In this document: piece after piece, positions 8,008 through 16,865 of the stretch | Layout: each line of letters starts with the position of its first letter | How positions within the stretch are numbered: position 1 is the stretch's first letter | Assembly: GCF_002812805.1 (NCBI RefSeq) | Contig: NZ_NMUM01000040.1 | Span: forward strand, 232,610-296,609 | Length of the DNA stretch: 64,000 nucleotides | Reading direction: 5' to 3' | From: Microbacterium lacus | GTDB lineage: Bacteria; Actinomycetota; Actinomycetes; Actinomycetales; Microbacteriaceae | Notes under the pieces: model-generated | What the model was told of the DNA's origin: nothing | Database searches by the model: none | Seen by the model: the letters and a program-made list of their open reading frames with translations, nothing else | Program-made: the position numbers and the translations under genes

Positions 8008-9533
8008 CACCAGGCTCCGGGCGCGTAGTCCTTCAGGAACACCCCGAACAGGTCCTCGCCGGCCTCGCCGCGGACGATCGGGTCGTACACGCGAGCGGCA
8101 CCGTCGACGAGGTCGAGGGGTGCGTGGAACCCCTCTTCGGCGAGGCGCACCTTTGTGGGGTGCGGGCGCTCGTCGGTGATCCATCCGGTGTCGACGCTCG
8201 TCATCAGGATGCCGTCGGTCTCGAACATCTCGCGGGCGCTCGTGCGCGTGAGCATGTTGACGGCGGCCTTGGCCATGTTGGTGTGCGGATGGCCCGGGCC
8301 CTTGTAGCCGCGACCGAACACCCCTTCCATGGCGCTGACGTTGACGATGTACGTGCGCGGCGCGGGGCTCGCGGCGAGCGCAGGCCTCAGCCGCGAGACG
8401 AGCAGGAATGGCGCGGTCGTGTTTGCGAGCTGCACCTCGAGCATCTCGAGCGGATCGACCTGGTCGACGCGTTGGGTCCACGAGTTGATGTGGTCGAGGT
8501 CGGGCACGAGTCCGCCCGCGTCTATCGCGGTTCCGGCGGCGAGCCGATCGAGTGAGCTCGACCCGGCGGCCATCGCCTGCTCGGTCAGCTCGTCGGCGCG
8601 CGAGGCCGCCGCGGCGAGGATCGGATGAGCCGTGACCGAGCGCTCGAGCGCCTGCGGGTGCGGATCGTTCGTGTGGCCGAACGTGATCAGCTCGGGCAGC
8701 GGGCCATCCGGCAGCGGCGCGAGTTCGGCGTCGACGAGTGGCTGGTACGCCCCCGGCGAGCGCCGGACGGTCTGGGTCGCGTTGTTGATCAGGATGTCGA
8801 GGGTTCCCGCCGCCGCGACGTCGTCGGCGAGCCCGATGACCTGTGCGGGGTCGCGCAGATCGATGCCGACGATCTTCAGCCGGTCGATCCACTCGGCCGA
8901 GTCGGGAAGGCTGCTGAAGCGCCGCACAGCGTCGCGGGGGAAGCGCGTCGTGATCGTCGTGTGGGCACCGTCACGCAGCAGGCGCAGGGCGATGTACATG
9001 CCGATCTTCGCTCGGCCGCCGGTCAGCAGCGCGCGCCGGCCGGTGAGGTCGGTGCGGGCGTTGCGCTTGTCGTGGCTCATCGCCGCGCATTCGGGACAGA
9101 GCTGGTGGTAGAACGCATCCACGAGTGTGTACGGCTTTTTGCAGATGTAGCAGCCGCGCGCCTTCATGAGAGTGCCCGCTGTCGGTGCGGTGGTCGCGGT
9201 GCTGATCGGGATGCCGCGGGTTTCGTCGTCGATCCGGTCGGGCGCGCCTGTCGCGGTGGCGGCGACAACCTCGCGGTCGGCCTGCGCGATCGCATCGCGG
9301 ATCTCGCGCCGACGGACCTTCTTGACGGCCTTGAACATCGCCGCCGTCGCTTGGCGGACCGAGACGTAATCCGGATGCGTCTGATCGACGTCCGACATCC
9401 CGGCGAGTACCTTCAGCGTGATCGCGAGTTCTGCGGGGTCGATGCCGCTCGGGGGCGGATCGGGAAGGGCGGAGGTCTCGTCGGGCACACGCGATTCTAC
9501 GTCGGTCTGCGCCGACGGGCCGTGCCCCGCCAC
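8007..9533 (-). CDS. large SDR-like oxidoreductase with zinc-ribbon insert
   Basis: This is a 508-residue protein. Residues about 30-110 are helical and charged; residues about 125-155 hold two CxxC pairs ('CYICKK', 'CPEC') that should bind zinc; the Rossmann fold starts near 168 ('RALLTGGRAKIGMYIALRLL') with 'DILINNATQT'. The Ser block is present ('YIVNVSAMEG') but the YxxxK is replaced by 'HTNMAKAAVNML', with Thr four before Lys. Such proteins occur in actinobacteria and eukaryotes with no settled function. Start is the GTG at 9533; a GTG at 9488 is also possible, as neither has a clear ribosome site. Confidence 0.75.
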   Translation of the reverse strand: MAGHGPSAQTDVESRVPDETSALPDPPPSGIDPAELAITLKVLAGMSDVDQTHPDYVSVRQATAAMFKAVKKVRRREIRDAIAQADREVVAATATGAPDRIDDETRGIPISTATTAPTAGTLMKARGCYICKKPYTLVDAFYHQLCPECAAMSHDKRNARTDLTGRRALLTGGRAKIGMYIALRLLRDGAHTTITTRFPRDAVRRFSSLPDSAEWIDRLKIVGIDLRDPAQVIGLADDVAAAGTLDILINNATQTVRRSPGAYQPLVDAELAPLPDGPLPELITFGHTNDPHPQALERSVTAHPILAAAASRADELTEQAMAAGSSSLDRLAAGTAIDAGGLVPDLDHINSWTQRVDQVDPLEMLEVQLANTTAPFLLVSRLRPALAASPAPRTYIVNVSAMEGVFGRGYKGPGHPHTNMAKAAVNMLTRTSAREMFETDGILMTSVDTGWITDERPHPTKVRLAEEGFHAPLDLVDGAARVYDPIVRGEAGEDLFGVFLKDYAPGAW

Positions 9534-9568
9534 GATCGCGAACTGTCGCGACCTGTTAGCGTGCGTGG

Positions 9569-9970
9569 ATGTCCGCAGCCCGCAGCATCCGCGTCTCGGC
9601 GGCCGTCATCACCGACGCCGCGGGTCGACTGCTCGTGGTCCGGAAGACGGGCACGACCGCGTTCATGCAGCCGGGTGGCAAGCCCGAGGCGGGCGAGAGC
9701 GCCGCCGAGACCCTGTCCCGCGAGTTGGCGGAAGAGGTCGGCATCCGGGTGGCGCCCGGCGACCTGCGTCCGCTCGGCGAGTTCACCGCCGCCGCCGCGA
9801 ATGAGCCGGGTTTCGAGGTGGTGGCGGATGTCTTCGGCGCCGACATCGGCGATCAGGAGCCGAAAGCTGCGGCCGAGATCGCGGAGTTGCTTTGGATCAC
9901 CCGCGACGATGCGGATGCGCTCGAAATCGCCCCGCTCGCCCGCGAGTACTTCCTGCCCGCGGAGATCTAG
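9569..9970 (+). CDS. NUDIX hydrolase
   Basis: This is a 133-residue NUDIX protein. The box G-x5-E-x7-REUxEExGU is complete from residue 38: 'GGKPEAGESAAETLSREL' then 'AEEVGI'. The fold cleaves nucleoside diphosphates linked to another group; the short form with 'FMQPGGKPE' resembles MutT/8-oxo-dGTPase-like or ADP-sugar-type enzymes, but specificity is not evident. No Shine-Dalgarno is visible; TTAGCG lies about 8 nt before the ATG, so the mRNA may be leaderless. It is divergent from the zinc-ribbon SDR. Confidence 0.9.
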   Translation: MSAARSIRVSAAVITDAAGRLLVVRKTGTTAFMQPGGKPEAGESAAETLSRELAEEVGIRVAPGDLRPLGEFTAAAANEPGFEVVADVFGADIGDQEPKAAAEIAELLWITRDDADALEIAPLAREYFLPAEI

Positions 9971-10043
9971 CCCGGCTGATTCGCTTGCCGGACGTGTAGC
10001 GTCAGCCACACAGGGTCACCGCGGCTCTCGAAGGAGCACGTCC

Positions 10044-10190
10044 ATGGGTGACAAGTCCGCGCGTAAAGAAAGCGGCAAGACCGCAGCTTCCAAGACCCTC
10101 AAGGAGAAGCGCACCGCGAAGGCCGACAAGAAGGCCGCGAGCAGCCGGGTCGAGAACACCGACGCCGTGACGCGGGTCAAGAACCGCTAG
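10044..10190 (+). CDS. small, very basic lysine-rich protein
   Basis: This 48-residue protein is almost half Lys/Arg/Glu/Ala ('KTAASKTLKEKRTAKADKK') and ends 'TRVKNR'. AAGGAG lies 7 nt before the ATG. Similar short charged proteins are common in Microbacteriaceae, without known role; nucleic-acid binding is only a guess from charge. It follows the NUDIX gene by 73 bp and ends 12 bp before the convergent YaeQ gene. Confidence 0.6.
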   Translation: MGDKSARKESGKTAASKTLKEKRTAKADKKAASSRVENTDAVTRVKNR

Positions 10191-10202
10191 CCGAGAACAG
10201 AC

Positions 10203-10745
10203 CTACGGCACGAGCGCGTGATCATGCACTGCTGAGCTCGCGCTCGCGCCGTTCAGGTCGAGGTAGACCTGCCGCTCCATGACCGAAAGGGTCATCGTGT
10301 TGCGGCGGGCGAGCGCGGCAACCGCGTCGTCGATGAATCCCGGGTCGAAGCTGTGCAGCGTGATCGTGTCAACGCGGTGGATCGGCTTGCCCGCCAACGC
10401 TGCAAGAACCTTCGCGGGATCCCGGTGCGTGTAGACCGTGGTGCGGTCGGCGAGCTTGCTGCCGTAGTGCAGGCGCGCCGCATCCGGGGCACCGATCTCG
10501 ATCCAGGCCGTGATGTGCCCGGTCATGTCGCGCACGAGCACGGCGGGTTCATCCGTCGACGAGATCCCCTCGCTGAACGTGATGCCCTCTTCGAACTCGA
10601 GCAGATACGCCAGCACGCGCGTCATCATGTAGGCGTCGGTTTCGGACGGATGCCTCGCCACCCGAAGCGTCACCTCGTCGTAGACACCGCGGTCGACATC
10701 GGCGAGTTGCACCGCGAACGTGTGGATTACTGCGCCTGCGGCCAT
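10203..10745 (-). CDS. YaeQ family protein
   Basis: This is a 180-residue protein matching the usual YaeQ length (about 181). Family blocks include 'VQLADVDRGVYDEVTLRVARH', 'HPSETDAYMMTRVLAYLLEF' and 'GITFSEGIS..DEPAV'. YaeQ has a PD-(D/E)xK nuclease-like fold; its biochemical role is not established. ATG 10745 fits the family N-terminus; the reading frame runs further upstream without likeness. Confidence 0.93.
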   Translation of the reverse strand: MAAGAVIHTFAVQLADVDRGVYDEVTLRVARHPSETDAYMMTRVLAYLLEFEEGITFSEGISSTDEPAVLVRDMTGHITAWIEIGAPDAARLHYGSKLADRTTVYTHRDPAKVLAALAGKPIHRVDTITLHSFDPGFIDDAVAALARRNTMTLSVMERQVYLDLNGASASSAVHDHALVP

Positions 10746-10857
10746 AGCGTCCGAGTCTACGTCCGAGATATCCGCCCGACTGATTCGCTCCGGCCCTAGC
10801 GCGGGCAGGACCGGGAACGCCAGGGTGAAATGACACCCGCGAGAGGACACCACTGAC

Positions 10858-12461
10858 ATGTGGACGCAAGACATTGATCCGCTCGATTCCATCGCCCTAT
10901 CTGCTCTCGTGGCAGCCATCCCGATCGTCGTGTTCCTGGTGTGCCTGGTCGCGCTGCGCCTGAAGGGCATCTACGCGGCCCTGATAGCCCTCGCGGTCGA
11001 GATCGTCATTGCCCTCTGGGTGTTCGGCATGCCCGTCACGGCCGCCGGGGGCGCGGGTCTGCTCGGGCTGCTCACGGCCATCTGGCCGATCGCCTTCATC
11101 ATCGTGATGGCGGTGTGGCTGTACCGGCTGGCGGTGGCGAGCGGACGCTTCGATGTCATCCGCGGCTCGATCGGCGGTATCTCGCCCGATCAGCGCATCC
11201 AGGTGCTTCTGATCAGCTTCGCGTTCGGCGCCTTCCTCGAGGGCGCGGCCGGATTCGGCGTGCCCATCGCGATCTGCGCCGCCCTGCTCGTACAACTCGG
11301 ATTCCGCCCCGTTAAGGCCGCGATGATCTCACTCGTCGCCAATGCGGCCGCCGGCGCGTACGGGGCGATCGGCATCCCCGTGATCGTTGCGTCGCAGGTA
11401 AGCGGCATCCCCGTGATGGAGCTGTCGCAGGCGCTCGTCCTGCTGCTGCAGCCGCTGACCCTGCTCATCCCGTTCCTGCTCGTCATGATCCTGGACGGCT
11501 GGAAGGGGCTGCGCGAATCCTGGCCCGCCGCGCTCGTCGCGACCCTGGTGTTCAGCGGCGTGCAGGGATCGATCCTGTGGTTCCTCGGACCCGAACTCGC
11601 CGATATCGGCGCGGGCTTGGCCACCATGGTCGCCATCTTCGTCTTCGGGCGGGTGTGGCAGCCGAAGCACATCTTCCGCGAGGACGGCGGCACGGCACCC
11701 GCGCCCACGCGCTATTCGCTCGGGCAGATCGTGGCCGCCTGGAGCCCCTTCTACATCCTCACCGCGTTCGTCGCCGTGTGGAGCATCCCGGCGTTCAAGG
11801 CCCTGTTCGCGCCCGACGGCGCCCTGGCGGCGACCGTCCTGATGTTCCCCATGCCGGGGCTGACGGACGCCGTCTCACCGCTGCCGGCAACCCTGTCACC
11901 GCGACGTGGAACTTCACCCCGATCAATGCCACGGGCACCGCGATCCTTCTCGCCGTGATCGTCTCGTTCCTGGTGATGCCGACCATGAAGGTTCGAGATC
12001 TTTTCGGTCAACTCGGTAAGACGCTCGCCGAGCTCTGGCAGGCGCTGGCACTGATCGCGGTCATCCTGGTGCTGGCGAACATCGCGAACTTCTCGGGCGG
12101 TACGACCTCCATGGGCGTCGCGCTCGCGGCGGTCGGTCCGATCTTCCCGCTGATCGCCCCGATCATCGGATGGATCGGGGTGTTCCTGACCGGCTCCGTG
12201 GTCAACAACAACACCCTCTTCGCACCCCTGCAGGTCGCGACGGGCGAGCGGATCGACGTGTCACCTGGCCTCCTGGTCGCCGCGAACACGGCCGGTGGCA
12301 ACACGGCCAAGGTCATCTCGCCGCAGTCCATCGCGATCGCGGCGGGAGCCGTCGGGCTGTCGGGGCGCGAGGGCGAGATCCTGCGTGCGTCGATTCTCTA
12401 CAGCCTCGGAATGCTCGCGTTCATCTGCATCTGGAACTTCGTGCTCTCACTGCTCGTGTGA
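10858..12461 (+). pseudogene. lctP: L-lactate permease, one-base frameshift
   Basis: The two overlapping frames form one LctP-type permease of about 534 residues with some 13 membrane helices. The first frame runs 'DSIALSALVAAIPIVVFLVC' to 'SPLPA', with family block 'FLEGAAGFGVPIAICAALL'; the second continues 'GNPVTATWNFTPINATGTAI' to 'LVAANTAGGNTAKVISPQSI' and the end. The break is at about 11,880-11,886; an extra C in CTGCCGGC would restore 'LPGNPVT'. Total length 1604 bp is one short of 3n. LctP imports L-lactate/glycolate with protons. Real inactivation or a sequencing slip are both possible. Confidence 0.88.
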
Positions 12462-12482
12462 CGGGACGCACGAACCGCGACA

Positions 12483-13910
12483 TCAGCGCGTCGAGGGCAG
12501 GTGTGTGACTTCCATCTCGGGAGCGCCGCCAGTTCTCGACGCGGCTCCGACTTCCGCCTCGATCGACGGCGGAGCCGCTGCATACGCCGACGACAGGCGC
12601 CGGTACGGCTTCGACACGAACGCGAGCAGCACGACGACGAGCAGCACGGCGCTCGCGGCCACGAACGCCAGCGCGATACCTCGGGCCTCTCCCGGGCCGA
12701 GCAGCCATCCGAGCGAGTCCTGACCCTCTTGCGTGTTCATGAACGGGATGAGCCAGAACTGCGCGAGGGGTCCGATCAGGAACGACGACAGGGGCGCCAC
12801 CGCGGACTCGATGCTCGCGGCGAACCCGAAGACGCGGCCCTGCTTCTCGAACGGCACAACCCGCTGGATGATCGTCTGCTCGGCCGCCTCGGCGATGGGC
12901 ATCAGGCACATGAACACCAGGATCCCGAGCCCGTAGAGCCACCACCACTCGCGGATCGCGAAGGTCATGCCGAGCAGCGCGATGCCGATGTTGACCAGGA
13001 GCATCGTGCGGACCGGGTTCTTGCCCAGCCCGAACTTCGCGACGAGCGCGCCACCGAGGATGAACCCGATGCTCGTGACGCCGAGCACCACGCCCCACAC
13101 CTCGACCGAGAAGAGGGTCAGCCCGTACGGGTCCATCAGGGCCATGAACACGCCGCCGACGAGGTTGTTGAACGTCGAGAACAGGATCAGGGCGAGGAGC
13201 CCCGGCACCACGACGATCGCGGGGATGACGCCGCGGAATCCGAAGTCCTTCGGTGCGCCCTCGACGCGCGCGATGCCGCGCTCGGGGATCGGCACGAAGA
13301 AGAGGTGGCAGAGCGCGAGTGCCGTCGCGACGATCGCGATCACGACGGTCCAGCCCATGCCGAGCAGCCCGACCGACAGACCCGAGAACACGCTCGTCAC
13401 CATGAACGCGATGCCCTGCACGGCCCCCACGAGCCCGTTCGCGCGGTCGCGGCGATCGGAGGGCACGAGCAGCGTGACCGTCGTCGAGAGCGCGATGTTG
13501 CGGAGGTTCTCGACCACACCGCCGACGAGGATGACGCCCGCGAACACCCAGAACCAGGGGCCACCCCAGTCGACGAGCACGTTCTCCGGGAACGACAGGT
13601 ACAGCGCACCCGCGAGCAGATATGTGACGAGCGTGATCATGCTCGACAGCACCATCACGGCCTTCTTCTTGGTGCGGTCGACGATCACCCCGAACACGAC
13701 GCCGAAGACGGCGACCAGCAGCATGTACGACCCACCGATGATCGCGGTCGCGAGCACCGACCGCGTTTCGAGATAGGCCCAGAACGTCAGGGCCCACCAC
13801 AGGTAGCTCGAGGTCACGTTCGCGATCGCGGTGTTCGCGAGCACCTGATAGAACGCGCGCACCGTGCCGTGATTTTGGAGGGCAGCGGCGCCTGCGACGG
13901 GTTCGGTCAT
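12483..13910 (-). CDS. MFS transporter (probable drug exporter)
   Basis: This 475-residue major-facilitator protein has 12 predicted helices. The motif-A-like loop is 'GVIVDRTKKKAVMVLSS' near residue 60. It is close to the MFS group of macrolide/tetracycline-type exporters (MefA-like). The ATG at 13910 has GAAGGAATCC just before it; frames upstream would enter the promoter. It is divergent from a TetR regulator gene 132 bp away with shared repeats between them, so it is probably induced by its substrate. Confidence 0.88.
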   Translation of the reverse strand: MTEPVAGAAALQNHGTVRAFYQVLANTAIANVTSSYLWWALTFWAYLETRSVLATAIIGGSYMLLVAVFGVVFGVIVDRTKKKAVMVLSSMITLVTYLLAGALYLSFPENVLVDWGGPWFWVFAGVILVGGVVENLRNIALSTTVTLLVPSDRRDRANGLVGAVQGIAFMVTSVFSGLSVGLLGMGWTVVIAIVATALALCHLFFVPIPERGIARVEGAPKDFGFRGVIPAIVVVPGLLALILFSTFNNLVGGVFMALMDPYGLTLFSVEVWGVVLGVTSIGFILGGALVAKFGLGKNPVRTMLLVNIGIALLGMTFAIREWWWLYGLGILVFMCLMPIAEAAEQTIIQRVVPFEKQGRVFGFAASIESAVAPLSSFLIGPLAQFWLIPFMNTQEGQDSLGWLLGPGEARGIALAFVAASAVLLVVVLLAFVSKPYRRLSSAYAAAPPSIEAEVGAASRTGGAPEMEVTHLPSTR

Positions 13911-13986
13911 GCGGATTCCTTCTTCGGTCTCAAGCTTGTCGTGTCGTGAAATCGTCGGCAGATCGCCGGAGAGGTCTAGTCTGGAT

Positions 13987-14025
13987 GTGTACACCGTTCA
14001 CATCACTTGCTCACACCGTACACAC
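13987..14025. promoter_or_regulatory. candidate TetR operator between MFS and TetR genes
   Basis: GTGTACAC (13987-13994) is a self-complementary octamer. The heptamer ACACCGT occurs at 13991-13997 and again at 14013-14019, 22 bp apart (two helical turns). The position in the divergent promoter region suggests binding of the TetR encoded downstream, blocking both genes. Confidence 0.45.
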
Positions 14026-14042
14026 CCGACATAACGGACGCA

Positions 14043-14708
14043 ATGGCGAAACGACAGACGACTCAGGCGCGGACCTATCATCATGGTGACCTCCGACACG
14101 CGCTCGTCGTGGAGGGCGTGCAGCGCGCCCGCGCGGGGGGCTTGGACGCCGTGACGATGCGCGAGGTGACCCGTGCCGTCGGGGTCTCGCCGAACGCCGC
14201 CTACCGACACTTCGCGGATCGTCAGGACCTCATCCGCGCCGTGGCGGCCGAGGCTCAACTCGCACTCGCCCATGCGATCCGTGCCCGTATCGACGCGGCT
14301 CCCTCCGGTCTCTCCCCCGCCGACGCCGCGGTTGAGCGTCTGCGCCGAATCGGGCTCGCGTACATCGACTTCGCACGCACGGAGCGCGGATGGTTCACGC
14401 TGGCATTTGCGGTACAGGATGAGCAGCCGAGCGCCGGAATCGTGACGCTCGACGATGAGGTCGTACCGCCGTTCCAGCTGCTGCTCGATGCGCTCGACAC
14501 CATGCGCGACACGGGCGCCCTCGATCCGGAGCGCCGCCCCCACGCTGAGTGGGCGTGCTGGGCAGCGGTCCACGGGTTCGCAGAGATCGCCGTGCACGGG
14601 CCTCTGCAGTGGCAGCCCGAGCCCGTGATCGATGCGCTCGCCGCCGCGGTCGTCGAGGCTGCCATCACCGGGGCGCGGGGCGCACCGGCCCCGACGCCCG
14701 AACGCTGA
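14043..14708 (+). CDS. TetR/AcrR-family regulator
   Basis: This is a 221-residue TetR protein. The HTH region near residues 30-55 reads 'VTMREVTRAVGVSPNAAYRH' followed by 'FADRQDLIRAV'. The C-terminal half is a TetR_C/WHG-type ligand domain ('AWAAVHGFAEIAVHGPLQ' type). An in-frame ATG-less extension upstream to 14007 is less likely than ATG 14043 (MAKRQTT). It is expected to repress the divergent MFS exporter and itself. Confidence 0.9.
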   Translation: MAKRQTTQARTYHHGDLRHALVVEGVQRARAGGLDAVTMREVTRAVGVSPNAAYRHFADRQDLIRAVAAEAQLALAHAIRARIDAAPSGLSPADAAVERLRRIGLAYIDFARTERGWFTLAFAVQDEQPSAGIVTLDDEVVPPFQLLLDALDTMRDTGALDPERRPHAEWACWAAVHGFAEIAVHGPLQWQPEPVIDALAAAVVEAAITGARGAPAPTPER

Positions 14709-14723
14709 GGCACACTGGATCGC

Positions 14724-15104
14724 ATGGCCGACCACAGCGAAAGCACGAAGACGTGCGCATCCTGCGGCCGTGAAATGCAGTGGCGAGCCAAGTGGGCGAA
14801 GAATTGGGACGCCGTGAAGTATTGCTCGGATGCCTGTCGCACCCGCGGTGTCACGACCCAGGACCGCGAGCTCGAGCGAACCATCCTGACGTTGCTCGCC
14901 AACCGAGCCGCCACCTCGACGATCTGCCCGTCGGATGCTGCGCGCGCGATCGGTGGCGAAGAGTGGCGCGATCTGATGGAGCCCGCGCGCCGCGCCGCCC
15001 GCCGACTCGTCGTGGCGGGCGAGGTTGACATCACCCAGCGCGGCCAGGTCGTCGACCCCTCGACCGCGAAGGGGCCGATCCGAATCCGACGCCACCGCGC
15101 CTGA
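14724..15104 (+). CDS. DUF2256-DUF3253 fusion protein
   Basis: This is a 126-residue protein in two parts. Residues 9-45 are DUF2256, a small zinc finger ('TCASCGREMQWRAKWAKNW', then 'YCSDACR'). Residues about 48-124 are DUF3253, a winged-helix-like domain ('RTILTLLANRA..TICPSDAAR'). The same fusion is seen in other actinobacteria and proteobacteria; no function is assigned. It follows TetR by 15 bp. Confidence 0.85.
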   Translation: MADHSESTKTCASCGREMQWRAKWAKNWDAVKYCSDACRTRGVTTQDRELERTILTLLANRAATSTICPSDAARAIGGEEWRDLMEPARRAARRLVVAGEVDITQRGQVVDPSTAKGPIRIRRHRA

Positions 15105-15114
15105 GCGAGCGCGG

Positions 15115-15531
15115 CTAGGCGGGCCGCGCGACCTGGTTTGCGGACAGAGCGGCGACGACGTCGCCGTGACGCGACAGTTCGAGGTAGCGGGCCACGGCAT
15201 CCCGACTCTTGGTCAGGCAGGCGAGCCGCTCCTCGAGCGCCTCGAGTTCGCCCGCGAGTTCTTCGGCGAGCGCGAGCGAGCATTCGGGTGGCGACTCGAG
15301 TTCGCACTGGCGCTCGATGTCGAGCACGACGCGCGCCATCCGTGTCGACAGCCCCGCCTGCACAAGGCCTCGAACACGCAGCGCCCGCTGCACGTCCGCC
15401 TCGTCGTAGGCGCGATAGCCGTTGAGGGCACGCTCGGATTCCAGCAGCCCCTGCTGCTCGTAATACCGCAGCATCCGAGGCGGGATTCCCGTCCGCGCGG
15501 ACAGCTCGCCGATCTTCACGAGACCCTCCAC
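15115..15531 (-). CDS. MerR-family transcriptional regulator
   Basis: This is a 138-residue MerR protein. Residues 6-40 hold the winged HTH ('KIGELSARTGIPPRMLRYYE', then 'QQGLL'), followed by 'RAYDEADVQRALRVRGLVQA' and a long coiled-coil dimer helix. Two Cys (near residues 75 and 84) could sense thiols or metals but are not in a known metal-site pattern. It is divergent from an MFS exporter gene with a palindrome in the 48-bp gap, so it is likely its regulator. Confidence 0.92.
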   Translation of the reverse strand: MEGLVKIGELSARTGIPPRMLRYYEQQGLLESERALNGYRAYDEADVQRALRVRGLVQAGLSTRMARVVLDIERQCELESPPECSLALAEELAGELEALEERLACLTKSRDAVARYLELSRHGDVVAALSANQVARPA

Positions 15532-15541
15532 CGGTCGGAGA

Positions 15542-15572
15542 TTGACATTGACATTGATGTCAGAGTTTAGCC
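15542..15572 (+). promoter_or_regulatory. MerR-type promoter/operator
   Basis: TTGACA occurs twice in tandem (15542-15547 and 15548-15553). The palindrome TGACAT-TG-ATGTCA spans 15549-15562. A -10-like TTAGCC lies at 15567-15572, giving a 19-bp spacer from the first TTGACA, the over-long spacing typical of MerR-controlled promoters. Transcription would start only a few bases before the ATG at 15580. Confidence 0.6.
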
Positions 15573-15579
15573 TGGGTGC

Positions 15580-16803
15580 ATGAGCACCTCAACGGCCGCG
15601 GCCCAGACGTCCGCGCCCGTCTCCCGATTCCCCCTTCGCGCCCTGCTGTTGCTGAGCTTCGGCGTGCTCGTGACGGTCACCGCCGAGTCGCTACCCGCCG
15701 GTCTGATGCCGGAGCTTTCGGCCGACCTCGGTGTGTCGTCCGCCCAGATCGGATTGCTCATCTCGGTATGGGCGTTGACCGTCATCGTCACGAGCATCCC
15801 TCTCACTCGCGCGACCGCTCGATTCGACCGCCGGCTCGTGATCGCCGTTGCCCTGGCCGCCTTCGCGCTCGCGAACGTCGCAACCGCGTTCGCTCCGGGG
15901 TACGAATTCGCCTTCGCGACGAGGATCCTGGCCGCGATAGCGCACGGCGCCTTCTGGGCGGTCGTCATGGTCTACGCCACCGCCCTGCTTTCTCCGGCGC
16001 ACCTCGGTCGGGGGCTGGCAATCGTGACCGGCGGCGGCACCGCCGCCACGATCATCGGGCTTCCCCTCGCGACCCTGGTCGCACAGGGCCTCGGATGGCG
16101 CGCAGCCTTTGTCGGGTTGGGTGCCATCGCCCTCCTGCTCGGCGCCGTCGTTGTGCTGAAGATGCCCCCGTACCTGGCGTCAACCGCGACGCACGGCGAG
16201 CGGTCGAGCGTGTTCCGCGACCCGTCCCTGCCCGCCCTGGCGGCGTTCGGCATCGTCGCCGTCCTGATCGCGACGGCGCAGTTCGCGTCGTTCACCTACA
16301 TCCGGCCCTACCTCGAGGTATCCGCGTCCATCGAGGCCGGGTGGGCCGCCGGGCTGCTGTTCGTGTATGGCGCCGCGGGTCTGCTCGGCGTCGTCGCGGC
16401 CGCGGTGGCGGCGGACCGGTACCCGCGTGGGTCGCTGCTGGTGGTCCTGATCGTTCTCGTCTCGGCCTTCGTCGCGCTGACCGTCGCCTCACGCAGCCTT
16501 CCGACGGTCATCGTCGCGCTCATGGTGTGGGGATTCGCCCTCGGCGCGGTCTTCCCGCTGCTCCAAACGATCCTGATGCGCACCTCGACCCCGCGCACAC
16601 GCAACCTCGCGGGAGCGGGGATCGTGGTGCTCTTCAATCTCGGGATCGCCGCGGGGCCGGCCATCGGAGCGGTCGTCGGCGGCGCAGAGTCTCCCACCTC
16701 GATCACCGCGGCCTCTGCCGTGGCCATCCTGATCGCCGCGGGCTTCGCCCTTGCAGGTTTCGGCCTCGGTCGACGCCGCGACCGACGAGCAAGCGCCCAG
16801 TAG
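15580..16803 (+). CDS. MFS transporter (DHA1/AraJ-like exporter)
   Basis: This 407-residue 12-helix transporter starts 'FPLRALLLLSFGVLVTVTAE' and carries the DHA1 block 'ESLPAGLMPELSADLGVS' near residue 40 and 'LTRATARFDRRLVI' in the first loop. That pattern is typical of AraJ/YdhP-type exporters of sugars or drugs. No ribosome site is visible and the predicted -10 is only 7 nt upstream, so the mRNA is probably leaderless. Control by the divergent MerR is expected. Confidence 0.9.
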   Translation: MSTSTAAAQTSAPVSRFPLRALLLLSFGVLVTVTAESLPAGLMPELSADLGVSSAQIGLLISVWALTVIVTSIPLTRATARFDRRLVIAVALAAFALANVATAFAPGYEFAFATRILAAIAHGAFWAVVMVYATALLSPAHLGRGLAIVTGGGTAATIIGLPLATLVAQGLGWRAAFVGLGAIALLLGAVVVLKMPPYLASTATHGERSSVFRDPSLPALAAFGIVAVLIATAQFASFTYIRPYLEVSASIEAGWAAGLLFVYGAAGLLGVVAAAVAADRYPRGSLLVVLIVLVSAFVALTVASRSLPTVIVALMVWGFALGAVFPLLQTILMRTSTPRTRNLAGAGIVVLFNLGIAAGPAIGAVVGGAESPTSITAASAVAILIAAGFALAGFGLGRRRDRRASAQ

Positions 16804-16865
16804 TCGACGCGGCACCCCAGACAGGCCAGGATGGGGCGATAGCCACTCCGGAAAGGGTGATACCC

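Noticed and set aside
10858..11958. A separate short permease ending at 11958
   Set aside because: Its last 25 residues do not fit the family and the next frame continues LctP exactly, so it is one gene with a frameshift.
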